The translations under genes were made by a program, and so were the position numbers. 41,378 bases of DNA, taken from positions 1-41,378 of the forward strand of contig JAHBZS010000043.1 of the NCBI GenBank assembly GCA_019635285.1. The letters are read 5' to 3'. This document shows positions 26,505-35,698 of this stretch, one piece after another (positions within the stretch are counted from its first letter, which is position 1; each line of letters opens with the position of its first letter). The stretch is from Rubrivivax sp. (GTDB lineage Bacteria; Pseudomonadota; Gammaproteobacteria; Burkholderiales; Burkholderiaceae_C). The notes under the pieces were generated by a model. It was not told where the DNA came from, ran no database searches, and worked only from the letters and a program-made list of their open reading frames with translations.

Positions 26505-27163
26505 GCGCCGGTGGCCAGGAAGTAGCCGACGCCGCGCATGCTGCGGATGAAGTCGGCGCCCAGCTTGCGCCGCAGCTGGTGCACGTAGACCGACACCGCG
26601 TTGCTCTCGATCTCTTCGCCCCAGCCGTAGAGCCGGTCCTCGATCTGCGCGCGCGACAGCACCGCGCCGGGGCGCTGCATCAGCAGCTCGAGCACCGCGT
26701 ACTCGCGCGCCGACAGCAGCACCGGCTGGCCGTCCTGCGTGACCTGGCGCGTCGCCGGGTCCAGCGTCACGCCGGCGTGCGACAGCAGCGGCTCCGCGCG
26801 CCCGGCCTGGCGGCGCAGCACCGCGCGGATGCGTGCGCTGAGCTCGTCCAGGTCGAAGGGCTTGACGAGGTAGTCGTCGGCCCCGGCATCGAGCCCGGCG
26901 ACGCGGTCGCCGGGGCCGTCGCGCGCGGTGAGCACGATCACCGGCGTGCTGTCGCCGCGGGCGCGCGCGGCGCGCAGCACGTCCAGCCCGCTGCCCTGCG
27001 GCAGCCCCAGGTCGAGGAGCAGCAGGTCGAAGCGCTCGCTGGCCAGCGTGGACTGCGCCGCGGCGGCGTCTCTCACCCAGTCGACGGCATGGCCTTCCAT
27101 GCGCAGCGCGGCGCGCAGCGTGTCGCCGATCATCGGGTCGTCTTCCACCAGCAGGAAACGCAT
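26501..27163 (-). CDS. OmpR-family response regulator, QseB/TctD-like
   Basis: 220 residues. The receiver domain has the acidic pair ED at 7-8, phospho-acceptor D51 in LLDLGLP, the Thr in VLTARD and Lys in VKPFD near 100. The C-terminal winged helix contains LSAREYAVLELL and the recognition helix with VSVYVHQLRRKL, ending GVGYFL. ATG 27163 gives the canonical MRFLLVEDD start. It regulates jointly with the kinase downstream. Regulators of this subfamily bind 11-bp-spaced direct repeats, which makes the degP promoter 2.7 kb away a natural candidate target (inference). Confidence 0.94.
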
Positions 27164-27219
27164 CGCTGCGAGCATAGCCTGCAGAATGCGGGCTCACGAC
27201 CCCTTTCCCGGAGACCAGG

Positions 27220-28248
27220 ATGAAGATCCACCGACGCACCCTGCTCGGCGCCGCCGCGGCGCTGGCCACCCCCGCCTTCGTGCATGCGCAGACCCTGGAA
27301 AAGCCCAAGCTCACCATCGCCGTCGGCGGCAAGAACCTGCTGTACTACCTGCCGCTGACCATCGCCGAGCAGCTGGGCTACTTCAAGCACGAAGGCCTGG
27401 ACGTGAGCATCGTCGACTTCGCCGGCGGCGCACGCGCGCTGCAGGCGGTGGTGGGCGGCAGCGCCGACGTGGTCTCGGGCGCCTTCGAGCACACGGTGAA
27501 CATGCAGTTCAAGGGCCAGCCGATGCGCGCCTTCGTGCTGCAGGGCCGCGTGCCGATGATCGTGCTGGGCGTGAACCCGAAGACGATGCCTGGCTTCAAG
27601 AGCGTGGCCGACCTGAAGGGCAAGAAGATCGGCGTCACCGCGCCGGGCAGCTCGACCAACGTGATGGTCAACTTCATCCTCGCCAAGGCCGGGCTGAAGC
27701 CCAGCGACGTGTCGATCATCGGCGTCGGCGGCGGCCAGGGTGCGGTGGCGGCGATGCGCGCCGGCCAGATCGACGCCATCAGCAACCTCGACCCGGTGAT
27801 CACGCTGCTGCTGCGCTCGGGCGACCTGAAGATCGTCTCCGACACCCGCGTCGTCGCCGAATCGGACAAGGTCTTCGGCGGGCCGATGCCGGCCGGCTGC
27901 CTGTACGCGCCGCAGCCCTTCATCGACAAGCACCCGGCCACCGTGCAGGCGCTGACCAATGCCATGGTGCGCGCCGACAAGTGGATCCAGGCCGCCGGCC
28001 CCAGCGAGGTCATCAAGACCGTGCCCGAGAGCTACCTGCTCGGCGACCGTGCGGTCTACATCGACGCCTTCCTGGCGGCCAAGGGCGGGCTGTCGCCCGA
28101 CGGCATGATCCCCGCCGCCGGCCCCGAGACCGCCTTCCGCGCGCTGGCCAGCATCGACCCGGAGCTGGCCAAGGCCAAGCTGGACCTGAACGCGGTCTAC
28201 ACCAACGACTTCGTGAAGAAGGCCAACGCCAAGTACCCGAAGGGCTGA
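27220..28248 (+). CDS. NitT/TauT-type ABC transporter substrate-binding protein
   Basis: 342 residues. A signal peptide with an RR pair (HRRTLLGAAAALA) ends near FVHAQ. The mature protein has the two-lobed fold of the SsuA/TauA/NMT1 family: YYLPLTIAEQLGYFKHEGLDVSIVDF, GGARALQAVVGGSADVVSGA, then KGKKIGVTAPGSSTNVMVNF. It binds a small organic ligand in the periplasm and delivers it to an ABC importer. Its likely partners, an ATPase at 32225 and a permease at 37690, are not adjacent. A GGAGA site precedes the ATG. The sterol-desaturase-like gene follows 6 nt after its stop. Confidence 0.9.
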   Translation: MKIHRRTLLGAAAALATPAFVHAQTLEKPKLTIAVGGKNLLYYLPLTIAEQLGYFKHEGLDVSIVDFAGGARALQAVVGGSADVVSGAFEHTVNMQFKGQPMRAFVLQGRVPMIVLGVNPKTMPGFKSVADLKGKKIGVTAPGSSTNVMVNFILAKAGLKPSDVSIIGVGGGQGAVAAMRAGQIDAISNLDPVITLLLRSGDLKIVSDTRVVAESDKVFGGPMPAGCLYAPQPFIDKHPATVQALTNAMVRADKWIQAAGPSEVIKTVPESYLLGDRAVYIDAFLAAKGGLSPDGMIPAAGPETAFRALASIDPELAKAKLDLNAVYTNDFVKKANAKYPKG

Positions 28249-28254
28249 GCGGCG

Positions 28255-29364
28255 ATGACCGGCGCGCAGGTCATCGTGCTGGCCATGCCGGTGTTCCTGC
28301 TGGCCATGGCGCTGGAGTTCGCCGTCGGCGTGGTACGCCGGCGCAACACCTATCGCCTCAACGACACGCTGGGCAGCCTGGGCCTGGGTGTGATGAGCCA
28401 GGTGGCCGACGCCTTCGGCACCTTGTTCAAGGTGGCGATGTACACGCTGGTGTTCCAGCACCTGGCGCTGTTCGAGCTGTCGCCGTCATCGCCGTGGGTG
28501 TGGCTGGGCGCGCTGCTCGGCTACGACTTCTGCTACTACTGGCTGCACCGCGCCGGCCACCGCGTGGGCGTGCTGTGGGCCGCGCACGTGGTGCACCACC
28601 AGAGCGAGGACTACAACCTCGGCACCGCGCTGCGCCAGACCAGCAGCGGCTTCTTGCTCGGCTGGATCTTCTACCTGCCGCTGGCCGTGGCGGGCGTGCC
28701 GCCGCTGGTCTTTGGCGTGGTCGCGCTGATCGACCTGCTGTATCAGTTCTGGGTGCACACGCAGCAGGTCGGCAAACTCGGCTGGTTCGACCGCTGGTTC
28801 TGCAGCCCCAGCAACCACCGCGCGCACCATGCCGTGAACGACCGCTACCTGGATCGCAACTACGGCGGCATCCTGATCATTTGGGACCGGCTCTTCGGCA
28901 GCTTCGTCGAAGAGGACGACCGCGACCCGGTGGTCTACGGCACGCGCGCGCCGCTGCGCAGCTTCAACCCGCTGTGGGCCAACCTGCAGGTCTACCGCGA
29001 CCTGTGGCTGGACAGCTGGCGCACGCGCGCCTGGGCCGACAAGCTGCGCGTCTGGCTCAAGCCGCCGGGCTGGCGGCCGGCCGACGTGGCGGCGCGCTGG
29101 CCCAAGCCGGCCTTCGACCTCGCGGCGGTGCAGCGCTTCGACCCGCCGCTGCCGGCGCGCGCGGCCTGGTTGGCCGGCGCATTGTTCGTCGCCACGCTGG
29201 CCGGCCTGGGCCTGTTCCTGTGGCACGTGCACCGCCTGTCGCTGGCCGAACAGCTGCTGGGCAGCGCCGCGCTGGTGGCGGCGCTGTGGGGCATCGGCCA
29301 CCTGACCCAACCGCGGCCGGCTGCGGCGCCGGCGCCGCAGCCCACCCGGCCGGTCACGCGCTGA
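28255..29364 (+). CDS. Sterol desaturase/fatty-acid hydroxylase family membrane protein
   Basis: 369 residues, polytopic. The three His clusters of the di-iron membrane hydroxylases are intact: H98-x3-H102 (HRAGH), H111-HVVHH-H115 and H188-RA-HH192. Membrane helices flank them, and an extra hydrophobic helix sits near residues 300-340 before a Pro/Ala-rich tail. Enzymes of this family introduce a hydroxyl or double bond into lipids or sterol-like substrates; the substrate is unknown. It follows the binding-protein gene by 6 nt and so shares its mRNA. Its 3' end overlaps the convergent iorB by 11 bp. Confidence 0.9.
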   Translation: MTGAQVIVLAMPVFLLAMALEFAVGVVRRRNTYRLNDTLGSLGLGVMSQVADAFGTLFKVAMYTLVFQHLALFELSPSSPWVWLGALLGYDFCYYWLHRAGHRVGVLWAAHVVHHQSEDYNLGTALRQTSSGFLLGWIFYLPLAVAGVPPLVFGVVALIDLLYQFWVHTQQVGKLGWFDRWFCSPSNHRAHHAVNDRYLDRNYGGILIIWDRLFGSFVEEDDRDPVVYGTRAPLRSFNPLWANLQVYRDLWLDSWRTRAWADKLRVWLKPPGWRPADVAARWPKPAFDLAAVQRFDPPLPARAAWLAGALFVATLAGLGLFLWHVHRLSLAEQLLGSAALVAALWGIGHLTQPRPAAAPAPQPTRPVTR

Positions 29365-31660
29365 GCTGGTTGCCGATCGGCAGGCTGCGGATGCGCTTGC
29401 CGGTGGCCGCGAAGATGGCGTTGCACAGCGCCGGCGCCATCGGCGGCACGCCGGGTTCGCCGGCACCGCCCAGCGGGGCGTCGTAGTCGCCACCGATCAT
29501 CGCCACCTCGATGCGCTTGGGCGCGGCGTTCATGCGCAGCACCTCGTAGGTATCGAAGTTGTTCTGCTGCGCGAGGCCGGCCTTGAACGTGATCTCGCTG
29601 CTCAGCGCGTTGCCGATGCCCATCATCACGGCGCCCTCCATCTGCGAGCGCAGCCGTTCGGGGTTGACGATGGCGCCGCAGTCGACCGCGATGTCCACGC
29701 GCGGGATCGTCAGTTCGCCCTTGGCCCCCACCGCCACCTCGACCACCACCGCCGCGTAGGTGGTGAAGCTGTAGTGCGCGGCGATGCCCCGTCCGCGGCG
29801 CGGGCCCAAGGCCTTGCCCCAGCCGGCGGCCTCGGCCGCGGTGGTGACGACGCGGCGCAGCCGGCCGATGTCCACCGGGTACAGCGTCGGGCTCTCGCCG
29901 TAGTTCCAGGTGTCGTTCAGCTCGCGCGGATCGATGTTGCGCGGCGGGCCCAGCAGTTCCAGCAGGTAGTCCTTCGGGTCCTTGCCCGCCGCCTGCGCCA
30001 TCTCGCAGACGAAGGACTGGATGGCGAAGGCGTGCGGCAGGTTCGACACCGACCGGTACCAGCCGACGCGCACGCGCGCCGCGGCTTCGGGGTTCTCGAT
30101 GCGGATGTTGGGCACCGCGAAGGGCACGTTGACCAGGCCCATGCCCAGCTCGGCCGCCGACTCGTGCTTCGGGTCGGGCACGAACAGCGCCGACAGGGTC
30201 GGGCCGACGCTGCGGTGCAGCCAGGCCATCGGCTTGCCCGTCGCGTCGATGCCGGCCTCCAGGTGCTCGACCGAAACCGTGTGATAGAAGGAATGGTGCA
30301 GGTCGTCGTCGCGCGTCCACACCACCTTCACCGGCCGGCCGTCGCTTTCCTTGGCCAGCAGCGCAGCCTCGCTGGCGAAGTCGCCGTTGCTCTTGCGGCC
30401 GAAGCCGCCGCCGAGCAGCGTGACGTGGACCGTCACCTTGTCGATGTCCAGCCCCAGCCGCTTGGCCACGCCGGTGCGCACCGACTGCGGGCTCTGCAGC
30501 GGGCCCCACACGTCCATGCGGCCGTCCTTGAAGCGCGCGGTCGCCGCCGGCGGCTCCATCGGCGCCTGCGCCAGGTGCGGCATGTAGTAGACGGCCTTCA
30601 GCGTCTTGGCCGAGGCCGGCAGCGCCGCCGCCACGTCGCCGTGGTTGCGCACCAGCTTGCCCGGCTGGGCCGCCGCCGCTTCCATCGCCGCGCGGTAGGC
30701 GACCGAGTCGTAGCTGGCGTTCGGCCCGCCCTCCCAGTCGAGCTTCAGCGCCTTGCGGCCGTTGATCGCCGCCCAGGTGTTGGTGGCGATCACCGCCACG
30801 CCGGGCAGCGGCTCGTAGCCATTGGGAATCGGCGTGCCCTTGATCTCCACCACCTTGACCACGCCCGGCACCTTCAGCGCCGCGGCGGCGTCGAAGCCGC
30901 GCAGCGTGCCGCCGTACACCGGCGAACGCGCCACCACCGCGAACAGCATGTCGGGCAGCACCACGTCGATGCCGTAGACGGCGCGGCCGCGCACGATGTC
31001 GGGGCCGTCGACGATGGGCACGTTGCCCTTGCCGATGTAGCGGAAGTCGGCCGGCTTCTTCAGGCGCAGGGTGTCGCTCGCTGGCACCGGCAGCGCCGCG
31101 GCGGCGCGCGCCACCTCGCCGTAGCTCAGCGTGCGGCCGCTGGGCCCGTGCAGCAGCTGGTGGTTCTTGGCCGTGACTTCGGCCACCGGCACGCCCCAAC
31201 GCGCCGCGGCGGCGGCTTCCAGCATCTGCCGCGCGGCGGCGCCGACGCGGCGCATCGGCATGAAGAAGTGGCGCGTGCTGCGCGAGCCGTCGGTGTCCTG
31301 GTTGCCGTAGCGCGCCTCGTCGCCGGGCGCCTGCACCACGCGCACGCGCGCCCAGTCGGCCTCCAGCTCGTCGGCGACGATCAGCGGCATTCCGGTGCGC
31401 ACGCCCTGGCCCATCTCGGCGCGGTGGCAGGTGATGCGCACGAGGCCGTCGTCGCCGATGGCGACGAACACCAGCGGGTTGTCGACCACGCCGTAGGGCA
31501 TGCCCAGCGCGCCGTACTTCGGCGGGTCGGCCGCGTCGCTGGCGGTCGGCCAGCCCAGCGCCAGCACGAAGCCGCTGCCGGCGGTGGCGGCAAGGAAATG
31601 GCGGCGCGACAGCCGGCCGATGCGCAGTTCGGCGCGGGTGCGATTGAGGAGGGCACTCAT
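29354..31660 (-). CDS. iorB: Isoquinoline 1-oxidoreductase-type molybdenum hydroxylase, large subunit
   Basis: 768 residues of the xanthine-oxidase family, IorB/aldehyde-dehydrogenase-like branch. A twin-arginine-type segment [14 protein letters not shown] lies near residues 18-31, so the mature holoenzyme is probably exported in folded form. Cofactor motifs include [24 protein letters not shown] and, near the C-terminus, the active-site Glu in [10 protein letters not shown]. It hydroxylates an N-heterocycle or aldehyde using water, with molybdopterin cytosine dinucleotide as the usual cofactor. The AGGAG site and ATG at 31660 follow the small-subunit stop by one base (TGACATG). No third cytochrome or maturation gene is adjacent. 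The substrate is unknown, so the symbol reflects the family. Confidence 0.9.
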   Translation of the reverse strand: MSALLNRTRAELRIGRLSRRHFLAATAGSGFVLALGWPTASDAADPPKYGALGMPYGVVDNPLVFVAIGDDGLVRITCHRAEMGQGVRTGMPLIVADELEADWARVRVVQAPGDEARYGNQDTDGSRSTRHFFMPMRRVGAAARQMLEAAAAARWGVPVAEVTAKNHQLLHGPSGRTLSYGEVARAAAALPVPASDTLRLKKPADFRYIGKGNVPIVDGPDIVRGRAVYGIDVVLPDMLFAVVARSPVYGGTLRGFDAAAALKVPGVVKVVEIKGTPIPNGYEPLPGVAVIATNTWAAINGRKALKLDWEGGPNASYDSVAYRAAMEAAAAQPGKLVRNHGDVAAALPASAKTLKAVYYMPHLAQAPMEPPAATARFKDGRMDVWGPLQSPQSVRTGVAKRLGLDIDKVTVHVTLLGGGFGRKSNGDFASEAALLAKESDGRPVKVVWTRDDDLHHSFYHTVSVEHLEAGIDATGKPMAWLHRSVGPTLSALFVPDPKHESAAELGMGLVNVPFAVPNIRIENPEAAARVRVGWYRSVSNLPHAFAIQSFVCEMAQAAGKDPKDYLLELLGPPRNIDPRELNDTWNYGESPTLYPVDIGRLRRVVTTAAEAAGWGKALGPRRGRGIAAHYSFTTYAAVVVEVAVGAKGELTIPRVDIAVDCGAIVNPERLRSQMEGAVMMGIGNALSSEITFKAGLAQQNNFDTYEVLRMNAAPKRIEVAMIGGDYDAPLGGAGEPGVPPMAPALCNAIFAATGKRIRSLPIGNQLSA

Positions 31661-31661
31661 G

Positions 31662-32117
31662 TCACGCTCCTTTGCTCGCAGCCTGCTGGATGGCGGCCTT
31701 GATGCGGGTGTAGGTGCCACAGCGGCAGATGTGCCCCGACATCATGGTCTCGATGTCCTCGATGCTCGGCTTGGCGTGGGTCTTCAGCAGCGCCGCCGCC
31801 TCCATGATCTGGCCGGCCTGGCAGTAGCCGCATTGCGGCACGCCCAGTTCGACCCAGGCCACCTGCAGCGGATGGCGGCCGTTGGCGTCCAGGCCTTCGA
31901 TGGTGACGATGCTGTGGCCGCTGACCGCCCCCATCGGCGTCACGCAGGCGCGTATCGGCGCGCCGTCCATGTGCACGGTGCAGGCGCCGCACAGCGCCTG
32001 GCCGCAGCCGAACTTGGTGCCGGTCATCTGCAGCTGGTCGCGCAGGTACCACAGCAGGGGCATGTCGGGATCGCCGTCGTACTGGCGCGCGGTCCCATTC
32101 ACGGTAAGGGAAGCCAT
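31662..32117 (-). CDS. iorA: Molybdenum hydroxylase [2Fe-2S] small subunit
   Basis: 151 residues with two iron-sulphur modules. The plant-ferredoxin-like N-terminal part has [16 protein letters not shown] and a further Cys in RACVTP. The C-terminal helical part has [12 protein letters not shown] and [12 protein letters not shown]. Together they bind two [2Fe-2S] clusters that carry electrons from the molybdenum site. AGGAGG stands just before the ATG at 32117. It is the first gene of the pair and is tightly coupled with the large subunit. It diverges from the ABC ATPase gene across 107 bp. Confidence 0.94.
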   Translation of the reverse strand: MASLTVNGTARQYDGDPDMPLLWYLRDQLQMTGTKFGCGQALCGACTVHMDGAPIRACVTPMGAVSGHSIVTIEGLDANGRHPLQVAWVELGVPQCGYCQAGQIMEAAALLKTHAKPSIEDIETMMSGHICRCGTYTRIKAAIQQAASKGA

Positions 32118-32224
32118 GAATCGTTTCCTCCTGATTTGGTTGCTGCGCGGCTGGGCGCAGTGCAGGCAACATAGACCTGCCCTGCGGGGCTGGCAAGCCC
32201 CTGCCCGCTACACTGCCCGGCGCC

Positions 32225-33115
32225 ATGAGCCTTCCCGTACCCGCCCTGGCCTTGTCCGGCGTCAGCTGCACCTTCATCAGCCGGGACGACCCCGGCCAGC
32301 GCTACACCGCGGTGCGCGACGTGACGCTGACCGTCGGCGACGGCGAGTTCGTCTCGGTGGTCGGCCCCACCGGCTGCGGCAAGAGCACGCTGCTCAACGT
32401 CGGCGCCGGCCTGCTGGCACCCAGCACCGGCACGGTCCAGGTCTTCGGCCGGCCGCTGCAGGGCATCAACACGCGCGCCGGCTACATGTTCCAGAGCGAA
32501 AGCCTGATGCCCTGGCGCACGGCGCTGCGCAACGTCATGGCCGGGCTGGAGTTCCGCGGCCTGCCCGAGGCCGACGCACGCCGCCAGGCCGAGGACTGGC
32601 TCAAGCGCGTGGGCCTGGGCGGCTTCGGCGACCGCTACCCGCACCAGCTGAGCGGCGGCATGCGCAAGCGCACCAGCCTCGCGCAGACCTTGGCGCTGGA
32701 CCCGGACATCATCCTGATGGACGAGCCCTTCTCGGCGCTGGACATCCAGACGCGGCAGCTGATGGAGAACGAGGTGCTGGACCTGTGGGCAGGCGACGAG
32801 CGCCGGGCCGCCCCAAGCTCGTCGCGCGCCCCTCTCGGGGGGGCGGCGGCGCAGCCGCCGGGGGGCAAGGGACGGAAAGCGGTGCTGTTCATCACCCACG
32901 ACCTGGACGAAGCCATCGCCATGAGCGACCGCGTGGTCGTGCTGTCGGCCGGGCCGGCGTCGCATCCGATTGGCGAATTCGTCATCGACCTGCCGCGGCC
33001 GCGCGACGTGGCCGAGGTGCGCACCCAGCCCCGCTTCATCGAACTGCACCAGGCGATCTGGGACGTGCTGCGCGAAGAGGTGCTGAAGGGTTATCAGCAA
33101 CAGCTGGCGGCCTGA
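32225..33115 (+). CDS. NitT/TauT-type ABC transporter ATPase with an in-frame insertion
   Basis: 296 residues. Walker A GPTGCGKST (47-55), Q-loop Q90, signature LSGGM (142-146), Walker B ILMDEP (163-168) and the H-loop H225 in FITHDLDEA are intact. Between the D-loop helix (ending DLWAGDE) and the H-loop strand there is a Gly/Pro/Ala/Arg-rich stretch of about 24 residues (193-216) that SsuB/TauB proteins lack. It is encoded by a GC-rich repeat-like segment. It powers import together with, most likely, the binding protein at 27220 and permease at 37690. An acyl-CoA dehydrogenase follows 24 nt downstream. Confidence 0.92.
   Translation: MSLPVPALALSGVSCTFISRDDPGQRYTAVRDVTLTVGDGEFVSVVGPTGCGKSTLLNVGAGLLAPSTGTVQVFGRPLQGINTRAGYMFQSESLMPWRTALRNVMAGLEFRGLPEADARRQAEDWLKRVGLGGFGDRYPHQLSGGMRKRTSLAQTLALDPDIILMDEPFSALDIQTRQLMENEVLDLWAGDERRAAPSSSRAPLGGAAAQPPGGKGRKAVLFITHDLDEAIAMSDRVVVLSAGPASHPIGEFVIDLPRPRDVAEVRTQPRFIELHQAIWDVLREEVLKGYQQQLAA
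32801..32872 (+). repeat. Repeat-like element inserted in the ABC ATPase gene
   Basis: A 72-nt (24-codon) in-frame segment beginning CGCCGGGCCGCCCCAAG and holding dyads CCCCTCTCGGGGGG and GCGGCGGC...GCCGCCG. It resembles dispersed GGGCCGCCCCAAG...CCCTCGGGGGG elements common between genes of Comamonadaceae and relatives (recalled, not searched). It separates the D-loop region from the H-loop without breaking the frame. Confidence 0.6.
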
Positions 33116-33139
33116 CCGCCGGCACAGGAGCCCCACCCG

Positions 33140-34417
33140 ATGGACTTCAACCTGCCCCACGAGCTGAGCGAGCTCCTGAAGCACCTGGACCGCTTCATCG
33201 ACCAGGAGATCCGCCCGCTGCAGGCGCAGGACGACAACGAGCGCTTCTTCGACCACCGCCGCGAATGGGCGCGCACCGACTTCGACCACGGCGGCCTGCC
33301 GCGACCCGAATGGGAAGCCCTGCTGCTGGAGTGCAAGAAGCGCGCGGACCGCGCCGGCTTCTACCGGCTGAGCCTGCCCAAGGAATACGGCGGCCAGGCC
33401 ATCGGCAACCTGTGGATGGCGGTCATCCGCGACCACCTGGCCAGCCAGGGGCTGGGCCTGTTCAACGACCTGCAGAACGAACATTCGGTGGTCGGTAACT
33501 TTCCGATCATCGTCATGCTGCGCGACTTCGGCACGCCGGCGCAGAAGCAGCAGTTCATCACCGGCCAGCTGAACTTCAGCACGCGCATCACCTTCGGCCT
33601 GACCGAGCCGAACCACGGCTCGGATGCGACGCACATGGAGACCAAGGCGGTGCGCGAGTCGCGCCATGGCATCGACGGATGGCTGATCCGCGGCGAGAAG
33701 ATGTGGACCACCGGCATGCACACCGCCACGCACTGCGCGCTGTTCGCGCGCACCTCGGGCCAGGCCGGCGACGCCAAAGGCATCACCTGCTTCCTGGTGC
33801 CCACCGACACGCCCGGCGTCAAGGTCGAGGAATACCTGTGGACCTTCAACATGCCCACCGACCATCCGCGCGTGAGCTTCACCGACGTGTGGGTGCCAGC
33901 CGACGCGATGTTCGGCGACGAAGGGCGTGGCTTGGGCCTGGCGCAGAGCTTCGTGCACGAGAACCGCATCCGCCAGGCCGCCAGCTCGCTGGGCGCGGCG
34001 GCCTTCTGCGTGAATGAGAGCGTGAAGTACGCGCGTGAGCGCAAGCCCTTCGGCGAGGAGCTGGCGCGCAACCAGGGCATCCAGTTCCCGCTGGTCGAGC
34101 TGGCCACGCAGGTGGAGATGCTGCGCCTGCTGATCCGCAAGACCGCGTGGGAGATGGACCAGATGCCGCACCCCGAGGTCGAGAAGAAGCTCTCCGACAA
34201 GGTGTCGATGTGCAACTACTGGGCCAACCGCCTGGTGTGCGAGGCGGCGGACCGCGCGATGCAGGTGCACGGCGGCATCGGCTACAGCCGCCACAAGCCC
34301 TTCGAGCACATCTACCGCCACCACCGCCGCTACCGCATCACCGAGGGCTCCGAAGAGATCCAGATGCGCAAGGTGGCCGGCTTCCTGTTCGGCTACATGG
34401 GGCCGAACCGGTTCTGA
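33140..34417 (+). CDS. Acyl-CoA dehydrogenase
   Basis: 425 residues with the three-domain ACAD layout. FAD and substrate motifs include FGLTEPNHGSDATHM (about 153-167), the GEKMWTTGMH strand, and the C-terminal YRITEGSEEIQMRKVAGFLFG block, whose Glu corresponds to the catalytic base position of medium-chain enzymes. VHGGIGYSRHKPFEHIYRHHRRY precedes it in two parts, as in the ACAD11-like branch. It makes the alpha,beta double bond of an acyl-CoA. It is preceded by the ABC ATPase gene (24 nt) and likely processes what that importer brings in (inference). The acyl group is unknown. The gene is intact. Confidence 0.92.
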   Translation: MDFNLPHELSELLKHLDRFIDQEIRPLQAQDDNERFFDHRREWARTDFDHGGLPRPEWEALLLECKKRADRAGFYRLSLPKEYGGQAIGNLWMAVIRDHLASQGLGLFNDLQNEHSVVGNFPIIVMLRDFGTPAQKQQFITGQLNFSTRITFGLTEPNHGSDATHMETKAVRESRHGIDGWLIRGEKMWTTGMHTATHCALFARTSGQAGDAKGITCFLVPTDTPGVKVEEYLWTFNMPTDHPRVSFTDVWVPADAMFGDEGRGLGLAQSFVHENRIRQAASSLGAAAFCVNESVKYARERKPFGEELARNQGIQFPLVELATQVEMLRLLIRKTAWEMDQMPHPEVEKKLSDKVSMCNYWANRLVCEAADRAMQVHGGIGYSRHKPFEHIYRHHRRYRITEGSEEIQMRKVAGFLFGYMGPNRF

Positions 34418-34420
34418 CGC

Positions 34421-34444
34421 GGCCCCACCCGGCCTCTCCGGGCC
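34421..34444. terminator. Hairpin between convergent ACAD and amidohydrolase genes
   Basis: CCCGG-CCTCT-CCGGG (34428-34442) flanked by GGCC on both sides, three bases after the acyl-CoA dehydrogenase stop and ten before the end of the convergent amidohydrolase gene. Short and without a T-run; a shared weak terminator is likely. Confidence 0.45.
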
Positions 34445-34453
34445 TTGGCTCGG

Positions 34454-35698
34454 TCAGCGCGCGAAGAACGGCGCCGTCTCGAACACCTCGTTGGCGAAGC
34501 GCTGGCCGTTGAACGCCAGGCTGCGCTTGAGCACGAAGTCGAACATCAGCGCGTTGTGGTGGCGCAGCTGCCGCAGCAGCTCCACCCGGTCGGCGGCCAG
34601 CAGGCCGCGCGCCGCCAGCTTGCGCAGGTCGATCAGCGGCACCACGCCGGGCAGCGGGTAGTCCGAGCCGTTGAGCAGCCGCGGCTGCCAGTCGCGGCGC
34701 GACAGCAGCGTGGGCACGACGTCGGCGCGGTTGGCCTGGGCCACGGCGGCGATGTCGCCGTACAGCGTCTGCCGGTACTGCGGCTCGTCCATCAGGCGCA
34801 CGAACAGGTCGAAGTTGGACGGCCGGGTTGCCACGCCCTGGGCGTCCAGCTCCTCGCCATGGCCCAGCGACGCGCAGTGGGCGACGATGACGCGCACGCC
34901 CGCGCCCAGCGGCCGGCGCAGGCGCAGCGGGTTGCCCAGGTGTTCGCCGAAGCCGATGACGGCCTGCTCGTCGCCGGCGTGCGTGATCAGCGGCAGCTTC
35001 AGGCTGGCCAGCTTGGCGTAGAAGCGGTCGATGCGCGGGCTGGCGGGGTCGATGTTCTGCGCCGTCGGCAGCCACTTCAGGGCCTTGGCGCCGCGCGCCA
35101 CCGCCGCATCCAGGCGGTCCAGCGCGCGCGGGTCGTGCGGATGCACCGAGGCCACCCACTCGAAGTGCTGCGGGTACTTCGCCGCCAGCGCGCCGATGTG
35201 CTCGTCGCTGGCATGGTAGGTGGACACCTCCTGCAGCGGTGCGCCGTGCTCGTCGCGCGCCCAGTCGAAGGCGAAGAGCAAGGTCTTGAAGCCCGCCGGC
35301 ATGGCCTGGCACTGCGCCAGCAGATGGTCCATGAAGCTCAGGTCGACGCGCCCGGCGCGGTCGTCGATGCAGGCGGCGTTGATGTAGATCTTGCGCCGCA
35401 CGTACTCCTGCAGGTGCCACGGCCGGCTCATGCGCGGGTTGAACCACAGGCCGCTGCCCGAGTCGCCGTCGCCGATGACGTGCACGTGCGTGTCCCACAC
35501 CTTGGCCGGGTCCAGGCCCTGCCAGGCGTCGCGCAGGCGCGGGTCGTCGCGCAGCGACGCCGGCAGCTCGCCCCGGCACTGGTTGAGCAGGCCGTCGCGC
35601 AGCGACAGGTCGAAGCCGCCCAGGCCGGCCAGCGCGGCTGCGCCGAGCAGCGCGCGGCGCCGCAGGCCCGGGAGCGGCGCGGCAGGGGCGCGTGTCAT
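34454..35698 (-). CDS. Exported amidohydrolase-family protein
   Basis: 414 residues. The N-terminus RRRALLGAAALAGLGG looks like a Tat or Sec signal. The metal-dependent TIM-barrel is of the amidohydrolase-2 type: THVHVIGD after strand 1, Lys in KALKWLP, His in LITHAGDE, His in VIVAHCASLGHG and Asp in NGSDYPLP. Such enzymes hydrolyse or decarboxylate ring compounds. The ATG at 35698 overlaps the stop of the upstream alpha/beta-hydrolase gene (ATGA), so the two are coupled. The open frame runs on upstream to 37603 but there it is only the antisense shadow of the hydrolase gene. Substrate unknown. Confidence 0.87.
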   Translation of the reverse strand: MTRAPAAPLPGLRRRALLGAAALAGLGGFDLSLRDGLLNQCRGELPASLRDDPRLRDAWQGLDPAKVWDTHVHVIGDGDSGSGLWFNPRMSRPWHLQEYVRRKIYINAACIDDRAGRVDLSFMDHLLAQCQAMPAGFKTLLFAFDWARDEHGAPLQEVSTYHASDEHIGALAAKYPQHFEWVASVHPHDPRALDRLDAAVARGAKALKWLPTAQNIDPASPRIDRFYAKLASLKLPLITHAGDEQAVIGFGEHLGNPLRLRRPLGAGVRVIVAHCASLGHGEELDAQGVATRPSNFDLFVRLMDEPQYRQTLYGDIAAVAQANRADVVPTLLSRRDWQPRLLNGSDYPLPGVVPLIDLRKLAARGLLAADRVELLRQLRHHNALMFDFVLKRSLAFNGQRFANEVFETAPFFAR

